A program made the translations under genes and the position numbers. Positions 35,830-44,893 of a stretch of 64,000 bases of DNA are shown here, one piece after another. The notes under the pieces were generated by a model. The model saw only the letters and a list, made by a program, of their open reading frames with translations, was not told the origin of the DNA and did no database searches. Origin of the DNA: MED-G116 sp038107835 (GTDB lineage Bacteria > Pseudomonadota > Alphaproteobacteria > Puniceispirillales > Puniceispirillaceae); contig JAYNHH010000007.1 of the NCBI GenBank assembly GCA_038107835.1, positions 30,667 to 94,666 on the forward strand, in the 5' to 3' direction. Positions within the stretch are counted from its first letter, which is position 1; each line of letters starts with the position of its first letter.

Positions 35830-36501
35830 ATGACTGACAAGTTGACCGAACTTCGCACCGCGCTCGACAGCCTTGATGATGGGATCATTGCGCTTCTGGA
35901 AAGACGTTTTGAAATTTCCGGACGTGTGGCTGCTGCAAAAAATGGCAGCGCAACTGTCAGACCAGGACGGGAGGCCGCCATCATGCGCAGGCTGCAGAGC
36001 GCTGCTCCTGATCTGGACCCTGCAGTTCTTGCCGGTGTCTGGCGCCACATATTTTCCGCGAGTGTTGCCCAACAGCAGGGCAGTTTGCGCATCGCCACGC
36101 ATCATGACTCGCTGGTCACAGCGCATTGGCATTTTGCCAATGGTGCGACGTTTGATGTCATTGATGATATGGACAGGCTCTTGGATGCGGTGCCGGGACA
36201 GGCTGACTATATCGTGGTGCCCTGCACTGCGACGGCCAGGATTGCACATCACCTTCTGGTCAATCAGGGGGCGATGATTGTCGCTCGCACACCGCTTGTT
36301 GATGTACCCGGTATCAGCCCCTGTTTCATCATCGGATCGCATGAGGCGGATGCCTCGGGCGCCGATATCAATCTCTATGCAGTGGCTGACGGTGATCGCT
36401 GTTCGATTGTCGAGGTTGCTGGCGATGCCACCCTCGAGGTAAAAGGTGACAAGACAAAATTCATTGGTAAGGTTGCAGACTGGTCGCCGCCGCACCGGTG
36501 A
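35830..36501 (+). CDS. Chorismate mutase (AroQ type) with unassigned C-terminal domain
   Basis: A 223-residue protein. Residues 1-90 are an AroQ helical chorismate mutase (ELRTALDSLDDGIIALLERR, VAAAKNG) that makes prephenate. Residues 95-223 are a second domain (IATHHDSLV, DYIVVPCTATARIAHHLL, VPGISPCFIIGS) that I cannot assign. The ATG at 35830 was chosen since upstream residues are not conserved. tyrA follows after 28 bases, so the pair feeds tyrosine synthesis. A hisC gene, often between them in relatives, is absent. Confidence 0.82.
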   Translation: MTDKLTELRTALDSLDDGIIALLERRFEISGRVAAAKNGSATVRPGREAAIMRRLQSAAPDLDPAVLAGVWRHIFSASVAQQQGSLRIATHHDSLVTAHWHFANGATFDVIDDMDRLLDAVPGQADYIVVPCTATARIAHHLLVNQGAMIVARTPLVDVPGISPCFIIGSHEADASGADINLYAVADGDRCSIVEVAGDATLEVKGDKTKFIGKVADWSPPHR

Positions 36502-36529
36502 CGGCATCCCGCAGACAGAAAGCGCCAGA

Positions 36530-37408
36530 ATGGCTCCTATTTTTGAAAAGATCACCATTATTGGCATGGGACTAATCGGGTCGTCGATCGCTCTGGCGAC
36601 CCACCGGGCGGCCCTGGCCGCCTCCATATGCGGCTGTGATGCCGGTCCGGATATTGGCCAGCGCGTAACCAAGCTGGCTTTGGTTGACCGGTTCGAAGCT
36701 GATCCCAGTCTCGCCGTGGCGGATGCTGATCTTGTGATCATGGCGGTGCCAGTTGGTGCCATGGCCGACCTCAGCGCGAAGATCGTTCCTCACATGAAGG
36801 ATGGAGCGGTTCTGACCGATACCGGGTCAACAAAGCGGTCGGTTGTCCGCGATGTCGGTCCGCACGTCAGTGATTCCATCCATTGGGTTCCCTCGCATCC
36901 ACTTGCCGGAACGGAACATTCCGGTCCTGAGGCGGGGATCGTGGATCTGTTTGACGGGCGCTATTGGCTTGTCCTGCCGCTTGATGCACCTGAGGAAGTG
37001 GTGGCGAAATTCGAGTCCTTCGTAACAGGTCTGGGGTCCGTAAGTGAGCGGATGGATGCCGATTATCATGACAAAGTGACAGCGTTGACTTCCCATCTGC
37101 CGCATTTGATCGCCTACACTATCGTCAGCACGGCTGTTGATCTGGAACAGCAGCTGAAGAATGATGTGATCAGATTTTCGGCCTCTGGCTTTCGCGATTT
37201 CACCAGACTAGCATCGTCTGATCCAGTGATGTGGCGTGATGTTTTTCTGAAGAATGATGCGGCGGTCCTTGAGATGCTGCAGCGATTTTCAGAAGATCTG
37301 TCCTATCTCCAGAGGGCGATCCGCTGGCAGGAAGGTGACAAGCTTGAAGAGTTGTTTCACCGCACGCGTGAAATCAGGCGGTCGATCATTGATGCCGGCC
37401 AGTCCTAG
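36530..37408 (+). CDS. tyrA: Prephenate/arogenate dehydrogenase family protein
   Basis: A 292-residue NAD(P)-dependent enzyme of tyrosine synthesis. The Rossmann motif IIGMGLIGSS is at residues 9-18, and the substrate pocket motifs HPLAGTEHSGPEAG and VTALTSHLPHLIAY are typical of cyclohexadienyl dehydrogenases. No C-terminal ACT domain is present. The start MAPIFEKITIIG at 36530 is preferred over an in-frame ATG at 36446, which lies inside the upstream chorismate mutase gene. Confidence 0.92.
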   Translation: MAPIFEKITIIGMGLIGSSIALATHRAALAASICGCDAGPDIGQRVTKLALVDRFEADPSLAVADADLVIMAVPVGAMADLSAKIVPHMKDGAVLTDTGSTKRSVVRDVGPHVSDSIHWVPSHPLAGTEHSGPEAGIVDLFDGRYWLVLPLDAPEEVVAKFESFVTGLGSVSERMDADYHDKVTALTSHLPHLIAYTIVSTAVDLEQQLKNDVIRFSASGFRDFTRLASSDPVMWRDVFLKNDAAVLEMLQRFSEDLSYLQRAIRWQEGDKLEELFHRTREIRRSIIDAGQS

Positions 37409-37414
37409 CCTGTC

Positions 37415-38143
37415 TCAAACGCTGAAATAGACGGTCAGATATTTGGCATATTCGCGGGCCAATAGCCGGAGCGATGCTGGATCCCACCACCAATTGGCAA
37501 GATCGAGATCGTCTGGATTTACCGGCCATTGATAAAGATCAACATGCGGCAGCTCACGGCTGAAGATCAGCAGGGCGCGAGGCATGTGATAATTTGCCGT
37601 CACAAGTCGGAGTGATTGCATGTCATGCATGTGTGACCATTCGCGGGTACTTTCGGCATTGCCAAATGTGTCCTGCGCGGCGTGATCCAGCTCCACACAG
37701 CAGAACAATGCGTTGATCTGCGCCTCACTCAGGCCCAGCTCCTGCACGAGAATGGCCCGGTTGACACCCTTTCCCACACCAGAAATCAGCATCTTGTCGG
37801 CAAAGCCCTCTGTCAGAAGCCTGACGCCGTCATCCAGCCGTTGCTGGCCACCTGTCATCACAACGATGCCATCAGTAAACTGTATCCGGCCGGTTGTTGC
37901 CTGGGGCAGGGTGAGAACAAAATGCTGGAAACTGGCAATCAGCGTTGCCACCAGAACGGCCGCCACCACCAGCGGATATCTGCGTCGGTTGGTTGCGGTG
38001 CCGTGGCTTGGTGGCTGGGCGTGTCTTTCGGGCCTCTCGATATCGGGGATATCGGCCGCTTTGCCTCTGGCCATTTTCTGGCTGGCCGCCATGCGTTTTT
38101 GCAAGTTTGGGCGCTTTGTTGACTGTCTCATAGCTGAAACCAC
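37415..38143 (-). CDS. YdcF/SanA family (DUF218) membrane protein
   Basis: A 242-residue protein with a long cytoplasmic N-terminus (about 55 residues, Lys/Arg/Pro-rich), one membrane segment (about 57-78) and a DUF218 domain (DGIVVMTGGQQRLDDGVRLL, KMLISGVGKGVNRA, LRLVTANYHMPRAL). DUF218 proteins are linked to envelope integrity and murein or ECA metabolism. It is convergent with tyrA (6 bases). In relatives this gene usually follows ftsE-ftsX; here these are missing between it and the zinc-ribbon gene. Confidence 0.85.
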   Translation of the reverse strand: MVSAMRQSTKRPNLQKRMAASQKMARGKAADIPDIERPERHAQPPSHGTATNRRRYPLVVAAVLVATLIASFQHFVLTLPQATTGRIQFTDGIVVMTGGQQRLDDGVRLLTEGFADKMLISGVGKGVNRAILVQELGLSEAQINALFCCVELDHAAQDTFGNAESTREWSHMHDMQSLRLVTANYHMPRALLIFSRELPHVDLYQWPVNPDDLDLANWWWDPASLRLLAREYAKYLTVYFSV

Positions 38144-38315
38144 CTGATGGGATACCCGCTTGCAACCAAGTGGTTGTCGATTGCGACGCAGGCCTTGATA
38201 CGGAACTAGAACATAATTTTAGCATGACGATGGCGCAATTTCACCTGTTGGCCTTTATCAATTTTCCGCTTTGCGGTATCGATTGATTAACCGCAACGAG
38301 TTTGGACCAATTCAG

Positions 38316-38918
38316 ATGCTTTTGACGTGCCCCGGCTGTGAGACGATCTTTCGGGTAGACAGCCAGAATTTGAACGCAGATGGCCAGACTGTTCGTTGCT
38401 CGGTCTGTTCGCATGTGTGGTTTGCCGTGCCGCCCAAAACTGGGGGTGGCAAACCAAAAAAATCGAAGCGGGTCGCTGGTGGAGGCCCGAAGGTTCTGCG
38501 CGTGCTTCTGGTGATCCTGCTGTTGCTTGGCGCGCTTGTCGGTGGATTGGTTCACCAGCGGGTGGTGGTGACCGCCTATCTGCCCGGTCTTGTGCCTGGC
38601 TTTGACCTGCTAGGCATGACGATACGCGCAAACACTGACAGGCTGGCGGTGGTTGATCTGAAAGCCGCGCACACTGGTGATACGCTGCGCCTGAGTGGCA
38701 GTTTGCAGAACAACAGCGAGTTTGATGCACATGCCGCCGATCTGCTTGTCACGGTTGCCGCCACCGATGGCACGATCATAAATGAACAGACGGTTGCGCC
38801 GGATGACCGGATTATCAAGGCTGGCGGATCAACACCGTTTTTCGTGCAGCTGAATGTCGAGAAATCGGATGAGGCTGCTGTCACGGTCGTGCCGATTGCC
38901 AAGCGGATTACCCGCTAG
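38316..38918 (+). CDS. MJ0042-type zinc-ribbon membrane protein
   Basis: A 200-residue protein beginning MLLTCPGCETIFRVD, with paired CxxC motifs (CPGC and CSVC, residues 5-8 and about 28-31) forming the MJ0042 zinc ribbon. A membrane segment follows at about 60-82, then a periplasmic domain similar to DUF3426 (LRLSGSLQNNSEFDAHAADL). The ATG at 38316 is used because it puts the first CxxC at the family position. It is divergent from the YdcF gene and convergent with lysA. Confidence 0.82.
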   Translation: MLLTCPGCETIFRVDSQNLNADGQTVRCSVCSHVWFAVPPKTGGGKPKKSKRVAGGGPKVLRVLLVILLLLGALVGGLVHQRVVVTAYLPGLVPGFDLLGMTIRANTDRLAVVDLKAAHTGDTLRLSGSLQNNSEFDAHAADLLVTVAATDGTIINEQTVAPDDRIIKAGGSTPFFVQLNVEKSDEAAVTVVPIAKRITR

Positions 38919-38943
38919 CTGGCCACTGAACCCTGGCGAGAGA

Positions 38944-40203
38944 TCAAAAATCGGGAATGGATTCCTCGTCCAGAAGACTTTTCACCGATCGCTGCTGACG
39001 CAGAACATGTACCTGGCCGTCAAGGACCATGACCTCGCCTGCCGGTGGTCTTGTGTTGTAGCTGGAGGCCATCACCGCACCATAGGCACCTGCTGACATC
39101 ACGGCGAGTCGATCACCTGTCTGCAGGTCTGGCATCTTTCGTTCCTTGCCAAGATAGTCGCCTGTTTCACAGACAGGGCCAACAATGTCGGCAAGGCCGA
39201 TTGCTGGCCCAAGGTTGCTTAGCGGCTCGATATTGTGAAGCGCTTCATAGAGGGTTGGGCGGAGCAGATCATTCATCGCGGCGTCAACAATGATGAATCG
39301 CTTGTTGTCTCCCTGCTTGACGAAAATCACCTCAGTCAGCAGAACGCCGTTATTGGCAACAATCGCGCGGCCCGGTTCAAAACCAAGATTGAATCCCGTA
39401 TCTTTGAAAATGCGCTGAACAAGCGCCCCATAATCGGTGAAATCCGTGGCTGTGCCACCATCATAATCCACACCGACTCCGCCGCCCAGATCAAGCGTTG
39501 GCACCGGCATGCCCTCACCGCGCAGCGATTGCCCAAGATCAAGCAATGCACGATAGGCCTTTTCGAAAGGTGCAAGATTCCGAATCTGCGAGCCGATATG
39601 AACAGCCAACCCAGCTGGTGCAATATTTGGGTCATCATGTAGCCGGTGATAGAGGTCCGCCGCCTCGCGTTGATCGGTCGAGATGCCAAATTTGGTTGAC
39701 CGCTGGCCGGTTGATATCTTCGCATGCGTGCCGGGTTCGACATCGACATTCACCCGCAGGGCAACAGGTGCGACAACACCCAACTCGTTGGCAATTGACG
39801 AAATGGAATCGAGTTCAGCTGGAGATTCGGCATTGATCTGGCCAATGCCGGCGGTCAGCGCCTGCGCGATCTCGGTCCGGCTTTTACCAACGCCCGAAAA
39901 GACAATATCGGCAGGTGCGATGCCTGCTGCCAGGGCCCGGTCAAGCTCTCCACCCGATACAATGTCGGCACCGGCACCATGACGCGCCAACAGGGCAATG
40001 ACACCAAGTGCTGAATTCGCCTTCAGCGCGAAATGAACCTTGCCAGCAACCGGCGCAACGGCCGACGCAAAACTGGTGAAAGCATCACGGATGCCATTGC
40101 CGGAATAAACATAAAGTGGGGTGCCGAGTCTGTCAGCGATCTCTGCCAATGGTGTTGAATCAACCAGCAGATGGCCATTGGCATCACGATGAAAGGCACA
40201 CAT
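38944..40203 (-). CDS. lysA: Diaminopimelate decarboxylase
   Basis: A 419-residue PLP enzyme for the last step of lysine synthesis. The Schiff-base lysine is Lys61 in VHFALKANS, and further family motifs are SGGELDRALAAG, LDLGGGVGVDY, FEPGRAIVANNG and GPVCETGDYLG (the catalytic Cys). It lies behind argH and a tiny lipoprotein gene, the common proteobacterial order argH-lptM-lysA. Confidence 0.96.
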   Translation of the reverse strand: MCAFHRDANGHLLVDSTPLAEIADRLGTPLYVYSGNGIRDAFTSFASAVAPVAGKVHFALKANSALGVIALLARHGAGADIVSGGELDRALAAGIAPADIVFSGVGKSRTEIAQALTAGIGQINAESPAELDSISSIANELGVVAPVALRVNVDVEPGTHAKISTGQRSTKFGISTDQREAADLYHRLHDDPNIAPAGLAVHIGSQIRNLAPFEKAYRALLDLGQSLRGEGMPVPTLDLGGGVGVDYDGGTATDFTDYGALVQRIFKDTGFNLGFEPGRAIVANNGVLLTEVIFVKQGDNKRFIIVDAAMNDLLRPTLYEALHNIEPLSNLGPAIGLADIVGPVCETGDYLGKERKMPDLQTGDRLAVMSAGAYGAVMASSYNTRPPAGEVMVLDGQVHVLRQQRSVKSLLDEESIPDF

Positions 40204-40245
40204 GGGACGGTCCTGTTAGCAGATGGGGTTGGTGACCATTGCTGA

Positions 40246-40371
40246 TCAGCTTGTGGATGATTTCTCGGGAATTTCTGAAGGGCGATAGGGATCACCTGCC
40301 TTACCGCAGGCAGACAGTCCGCCAAGCCCAGCCATGATAATCAAAAAGGTGATTGCAAATCGCCGAATCAT
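40246..40371 (-). CDS. lptM: Small LptM-type lipoprotein
   Basis: A 41-residue protein on the minus strand starting MIRRFAITFLIIMAG, with the lipobox LSAC (Cys22) and then GKAGDPYRPSEIPEKSSTS. This is the size and pattern of LptM (YifL), which helps LptD assemble its disulfides in the LPS exporter. It sits 39 bases after argH and 42 before lysA, exactly where lptM lies in many proteobacteria. GGGGAG precedes the ATG. It is short enough to be dropped by automatic gene calling. Confidence 0.85.
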   Translation of the reverse strand: MIRRFAITFLIIMAGLGGLSACGKAGDPYRPSEIPEKSSTS

Positions 40372-40410
40372 CTCGTTACTCCCCTGCCATGCTCTAGGTT
40401 AGGTGACGCA

Positions 40411-41847
40411 TCATCCAATGTGAAAGCGTTTTTTTGCATCCGCAATGCGGGCGCTGACCTCGGCGGGTGCCGTGCCACCAAAGCTGCGGCGCGCCGCCAC
40501 CGCATTTTCCACTTTCAGAATGCCGATCACCTCTGCGGTGATCAATGGCTCGATTGCCTGCATGTCGGCAAGCGGTACAGCGTCAAGGTCGACGCCGCGC
40601 TGTGCCGCAAGTGCGACGATGCTACCGCTGATGTGATGCGCTTCACGGAATGGAATTCCAAGCTCGCGTACAAGATAATCGGCCAGATCGGTGGCTGTTG
40701 GAAAACCGTTGGTCAGGGCCTGGCGCATGGCATCTGGATTGGGCTGCATGTCCGAGACCATGCCAGCCATCGCGGCAATCGCAATGCCGAGCGCGTCGGC
40801 AGCGTCGAAAACACCCTCCTTGTCCTCCTGCATGTCCTTGCCATAGGCAAGTGGCAGCCCCTTGAGAACAATCAGCAGCCCGTTCAGCGCACCGATGATT
40901 CGTCCAGGCTTGGCCCTGACAAGCTCGGCGGCGTCCGGATTGCGCTTTTGCGGCATGATTGACGAGCCGGTGGTATAGGCGTCCGACAGCTTCACAAAGC
41001 CAAACCCGTCTGATGACCAGATGACGATCTCCTCTGCCAGACGTGATAGATGCACCGAGCAAATGGCAGCGCCAGCCAGGAAGTCGAGGGCAAAATCACG
41101 GTCAGACACAGCGTCCATGGCATTCGCCGCCGGCCTGTCAAAACCGAGCATTTCGGCCGTCATGTGACGATCGATCGGAAAGGATGTGCCGGCCAGCGCT
41201 GCTGCGCCAAGCGGCGACTCATTCAGCCGCCGATGGGCATCGGAAAACCGTGATCTGTCACGGCCAATCATTTCGACATAGGCCATGAGGTGGAAGCCAA
41301 AGGTCACCGGCTGGGCCGTCTGCAAATGGGTGTAGCCGGGCATCAATGTTTCAGCATGCGCCTCTGCCTTGGCAAGCAGGGCGGCCTGCAGATCGGCAAG
41401 TGCCGCATCAAGCGTCTCCAGGAGCATCCGCACCCACATCTTGAAATCAGTTGCCACCTGATCATTGCGCGACCGCGCTGTATGAAGCCTTCGGGCAGGT
41501 TCTCCAACAATTTCGGCGAGCCGGGTCTCGATATTCATATGAATGTCTTCAAGCTCTGGGCTGAAGGTGAATGCGCCGGCCCGGATTTCCGCGCCGATCT
41601 GCTCAAGGCCTTGATTGATGGCCTTCAGATCTTCAGCGCTGATTATTCCGCAATGGGCGAGCATGGCGGCATGCGCCTGTGATCCTGCGATATCCTGTTG
41701 GTAAAGACGCTGGTCATAGCCGATTGACGCGTTGATATCCTGCATCAGCTGCGATGGCCCGCTTGAGAAGCGGCCGCCCCAGATGCTAGACTTCGTTGCA
41801 TCATCCTGTGCTGTCACAGCTGTCAGTGATTTTTGTTTTTTCGTCAT
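40411..41847 (-). CDS. argH: Argininosuccinate lyase
   Basis: A 478-residue enzyme that releases arginine and fumarate from argininosuccinate. The superfamily signature GSSIMPQKRNPD is near residue 300, and the N-terminal part has WGGRFSSGPSQLMQDINASI and HTARSRNDQVATD. Length is normal. It heads the argH-lptM-lysA unit and is divergent from the thioredoxin gene by 28 bases. Confidence 0.96.
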   Translation of the reverse strand: MTKKQKSLTAVTAQDDATKSSIWGGRFSSGPSQLMQDINASIGYDQRLYQQDIAGSQAHAAMLAHCGIISAEDLKAINQGLEQIGAEIRAGAFTFSPELEDIHMNIETRLAEIVGEPARRLHTARSRNDQVATDFKMWVRMLLETLDAALADLQAALLAKAEAHAETLMPGYTHLQTAQPVTFGFHLMAYVEMIGRDRSRFSDAHRRLNESPLGAAALAGTSFPIDRHMTAEMLGFDRPAANAMDAVSDRDFALDFLAGAAICSVHLSRLAEEIVIWSSDGFGFVKLSDAYTTGSSIMPQKRNPDAAELVRAKPGRIIGALNGLLIVLKGLPLAYGKDMQEDKEGVFDAADALGIAIAAMAGMVSDMQPNPDAMRQALTNGFPTATDLADYLVRELGIPFREAHHISGSIVALAAQRGVDLDAVPLADMQAIEPLITAEVIGILKVENAVAARRSFGGTAPAEVSARIADAKKRFHIG

Positions 41848-41875
41848 CGCCTCAATCGCCCGGATTTGAAACCCA

Positions 41876-42460
41876 ATGCTTTATACGCAGCTTTTCCTGA
41901 ACTTTCAGCCAAAAACGGAACTTTTTGTTGGTCTGAAAGCGACTGTCAGATCGGCAGTGTTTGCTATCTTTGGGGTTTGTGTGCTGATGGGCGGGTCTGC
42001 CGCAGCGTCCGGGCTGCCGGATGTGACCCCGCAGAGCGTACCGGATCTGAAGGTCCAGATCATGGATATGGATGGCCGGTCGGTGACGCTGGCTGACTAT
42101 CACGGGGCGCCCTTATTGGTAAATTTCTGGGCCATATGGTGTCCGCCCTGCGTCGCTGAACTGCCAGCTCTCGAACGTGCTGTTGCACCCCTCGAGGCAC
42201 AATCCGTCAGGGTGCTGTTGGTTTCAGTTGATCGGGGCGGTGCCAAAAAAGCTGTTCCATTTCTGGAAAAACATGGCGTCAGCAGTCCCGAACTGGCCTT
42301 TGATCCAAAAGGCGCTCTCTCACGCCATCTGGCGGTAAGGGGCCTGCCAACGACCTTTCTGCTGTCAGCAGACCAGACAAAATCCTGGGCATTTGTCGGC
42401 CCGTTCGAGTGGGACATGCCGCAGGTGCAGCAGGACATTCAGGCGTTTCTGTCACAATGA
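41876..42460 (+). CDS. TlpA-like periplasmic thioredoxin
   Basis: A 194-residue redoxin with an N-terminal signal or anchor segment (about residues 22-45) and a thioredoxin fold with active site Cys89-Pro-Pro-Cys92 in NFWAIWCPPC. The C-terminal part has the cis-Pro loop in RGLPTTFLL. It is expected to reduce disulfides in the periplasm, for instance for cytochrome c maturation, and sits beside argH as in many alphaproteobacteria. The start is uncertain by up to about 20 residues. Confidence 0.87.
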   Translation: MLYTQLFLNFQPKTELFVGLKATVRSAVFAIFGVCVLMGGSAAASGLPDVTPQSVPDLKVQIMDMDGRSVTLADYHGAPLLVNFWAIWCPPCVAELPALERAVAPLEAQSVRVLLVSVDRGGAKKAVPFLEKHGVSSPELAFDPKGALSRHLAVRGLPTTFLLSADQTKSWAFVGPFEWDMPQVQQDIQAFLSQ

Positions 42461-42473
42461 TGCGCCAGAACAG

Positions 42474-42509
42474 AAAAAGGCGGCCGCAAGGGGCCGCCTT
42501 TTATCTTTT
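42474..42509. terminator. Bidirectional terminator between tlpA and etfA
   Basis: An eight-base perfect stem AGGCGGCC / GGCCGCCT (arms 42478-42485 and 42492-42499) is preceded by five A and followed by TTTATCTTTT. It can end both the rightward thioredoxin transcript and the leftward etfBA transcript. Confidence 0.75.
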
Positions 42510-42533
42510 CAATATTTGGCTGGCAGTATCTGC

Positions 42534-43466
42534 CTAGCTGAGTTCTTTTTCAAACTCTGGAACAGCTTCAAACAGATCGGCAACCAAGCCAAAATCAGCA
42601 ACCTGGAAAATCGGTGCTTCATCATCCTTGTTGATGGCCACGATCACCTTGCTGTCCTTCATGCCGGCAAGATGCTGGATGGCGCCGGAAATGCCAACGG
42701 CGACATACAGATCGGGGGCAACGACCTTGCCGGTCTGGCCAACCTGATAGTCATTTGGCACAAAGCCGGCATCGACGGCAGCACGTGATGCGCCAACGGC
42801 CGCGCCCAGCTTGTCGGCAACCTTTTCCAACATTGCAAAATTGGATCCATCCTGCATACCGCGGCCACCGGAAATGACGATCGGTGCAGAGGTCAGTTCA
42901 GGGCGCTCGGAGCTGGACAGCTCAGACTTCACATAGCTTGAAAGGCCCGCATCACTGCCCGCAGCGGCGTCCTCGATGCTGGCGCTGCCGCCATCTGCTG
43001 CAGCCGCTTCGAATGCGGTGCTGCGAACGGTCACGATCTTGATCGCCTCATCCGATGTGACCGTGGCGAGTGCATTGCCCGCATAGATCGGACGCTGGAA
43101 CGTGTTGGCGTCAATGACCTGCACAATGTCGGAGATCTGCATCACATCAAGAAGCGCGGCAACACGCGGCATGATGTTTTTACCGGTTGTTGTCGCCGGT
43201 GCGAGAAGATGCGAATAGCCAGACGCCATTTCCTGAATCAGCGGAGCGACATTCTCCGCAATACCATGGCCCAGACTGTCACCATTGGCGACCAGCACCT
43301 TGGCCACGCCGGCAACAGCCGCCGCCGCCCTGGCAACGTCACCGCTGGCATCGCCAGCCACCAGAACATGGATGTCGCCGCCGATTTGCGATGCGGCGGT
43401 CACTGTGTTCAGTGTAGCGCCGGCCAGTTGACCATTGTCATGATCTGCAAGGACAAGAACATTCAT
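42534..43466 (-). CDS. etfA: Electron transfer flavoprotein alpha subunit
   Basis: A 310-residue FAD subunit of ETF, which carries electrons from acyl-CoA and other dehydrogenases to ETF-quinone reductase. The C-terminal FAD motif VGQTGKVVAPDLYVAVGISG and the segment VAINKDDEAPIFQVADFG are diagnostic, and the N-terminus MNVLVLADHDNG is standard. It starts 2 bases after the etfB stop. Confidence 0.96.
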   Translation of the reverse strand: MNVLVLADHDNGQLAGATLNTVTAASQIGGDIHVLVAGDASGDVARAAAAVAGVAKVLVANGDSLGHGIAENVAPLIQEMASGYSHLLAPATTTGKNIMPRVAALLDVMQISDIVQVIDANTFQRPIYAGNALATVTSDEAIKIVTVRSTAFEAAAADGGSASIEDAAAGSDAGLSSYVKSELSSSERPELTSAPIVISGGRGMQDGSNFAMLEKVADKLGAAVGASRAAVDAGFVPNDYQVGQTGKVVAPDLYVAVGISGAIQHLAGMKDSKVIVAINKDDEAPIFQVADFGLVADLFEAVPEFEKELS

Positions 43467-43468
43467 AG

Positions 43469-44218
43469 CTATATCACCTTTGCTTCGTTTTTCAGTTTGT
43501 TAACAAGTTCGCTGACATCGGCAACCTTGATCCCGGCTGAGCGTGCTTCCGGCTCCTCGACCTTGACAACGGTCAGGCGCGGAGACACGTCAACGCCAAG
43601 CTCCTCAACAGTGAGCGAGTCCAGCGGCTTTTTCTTCGCTTTCATGATATTTGGCAGCGATGCGTATCTCGGCTCGTTCAGGCGCAGATCAACCGTTACC
43701 ACGGCTGGCATGCTGATTTCCAAATGCTCAAGACCGCCATCAACTTCACGGATCACGGTTGCTTTGTCATCGCTGATCTCGATGCCGGAAACAAAAGTTC
43801 CCTGGGCCCAGCCCAGAAGGGCAGCCAGCATCTGACCTGTCTGGTTGCAATCATCATCGATCGCCTGCTTGCCAACAAAAACGAGGCCCGGGTTTTCACG
43901 GGCGACGACTTCCTTCAACAGCTTTGCCACAGCCAGCGGCTCGATATCATGCGATGCTTCGATATGGATGCCGCGGTCTGCGCCCATGGCCAGCCCGGTG
44001 CGGATCGTCTCCTGGTTCTGTGACGGGCCGATCGACACGACAACAACCTCGTCTGCGCCGCCGCTTTCCTTGAGGCGGAGTGCCTGCTCAACGGCAATTT
44101 CGTCGAAAGGGTTCATCGCCATCTTGACGTTGGCGAGTTCGACGCCTGAGTTATCGGCTTTGACCCTAACCTTTACGTTGTAGTCGATGACCCGCTTGAT
44201 TGGTACGAGCACTTTCAT
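43469..44218 (-). CDS. etfB: Electron transfer flavoprotein beta subunit
   Basis: A 249-residue subunit binding AMP. The start at 44218 (MKVLVPIKRVIDYNVKV) is supported by GGAGG about 8 bases upstream. Signature segments are MNPFDEIAVEQALRLKE and GKQAIDDDCNQTGQMLAALL. The C-terminal KVADVSELVNKLKNEAKVI is the anchor to EtfA. The pair is preceded on the same strand by the corrinoid adenosyltransferase gene. Confidence 0.96.
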   Translation of the reverse strand: MKVLVPIKRVIDYNVKVRVKADNSGVELANVKMAMNPFDEIAVEQALRLKESGGADEVVVVSIGPSQNQETIRTGLAMGADRGIHIEASHDIEPLAVAKLLKEVVARENPGLVFVGKQAIDDDCNQTGQMLAALLGWAQGTFVSGIEISDDKATVIREVDGGLEHLEISMPAVVTVDLRLNEPRYASLPNIMKAKKKPLDSLTVEELGVDVSPRLTVVKVEEPEARSAGIKVADVSELVNKLKNEAKVI

Positions 44219-44287
44219 GTTTGTATCCTCCAACATGATCCTGTGTTTCTGCGTCTAGCTTTGGTTCTGTGAGTCAGAAAAACTTGT

Positions 44288-44863
44288 TTATTTCTGGCCT
44301 GAATTTTCTCCGGGCCGCCATAATACATCTGTTTTGCCATTTTCATTCAGGTTTCGCGCCAGCACAAACAGATGGTCGGAAAGCCGGTTTATATATTGCA
44401 TTGCTGCATCATTCACCACTTCCTCAGTCGCCAGCTCGGTCATCTGTCGTTCGGCGCGACGTGCCACGGTGCGCGCCAGATGGAGCCAGGCCGATACGTC
44501 TGATCCACCAGGCAGGATGAACGAGTTCAGCGGTTCCAGTTCGGCGTTCATCATGTCTATTTCTGCTTCCAGCCGTGCAACCTGAACGGATGTTACCCTG
44601 AGCGCTGGCTCTACAGTATCGGGTGTCGCCAGATCAGCGCCAAGATCAAACAGATCATTCTGGATGCGACCTAGCATCGCATCCGCCGCCTGACGGGCTT
44701 CGGGCTTGCAATGAAGCCTGGCGAGGCCAATGACGGAATTGGCCTCGTCGACCTCGCCGAAAGCAGATGGACGCCGCGCATGTTTTGAGACCCGCATGCC
44801 ATTGACGAGGCTCGTTTCACCACCATCACCCGTGCGTGTATATATTTTATTCAGTTTTACCAT
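44288..44863 (-). CDS. Cob(I)alamin adenosyltransferase, PduO type
   Basis: A 191-residue helical-bundle enzyme that makes adenosylcobalamin from cob(I)alamin and ATP. The N-terminal TRTGDGGETSLVNGMRVSK is the ATP-binding signature, and FGEVDEANSVIGLAR, FILPGGSDVSAWLHLAR and ARRAERQM follow. Its presence implies use of B12 by some enzyme of the cell, such as methylmalonyl-CoA mutase or class II ribonucleotide reductase, neither of which is in the window. Confidence 0.93.
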   Translation of the reverse strand: MVKLNKIYTRTGDGGETSLVNGMRVSKHARRPSAFGEVDEANSVIGLARLHCKPEARQAADAMLGRIQNDLFDLGADLATPDTVEPALRVTSVQVARLEAEIDMMNAELEPLNSFILPGGSDVSAWLHLARTVARRAERQMTELATEEVVNDAAMQYINRLSDHLFVLARNLNENGKTDVLWRPGENSGQK

Positions 44864-44893
44864 GTTCGCATCACGTTTTGTTTTCGTTCCTGC

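Noticed and set aside
35785..36762. A 325-codon minus-strand frame opposite chorismate mutase and tyrA
   Set aside because: Both plus-strand genes have clear motifs, while this frame has none.
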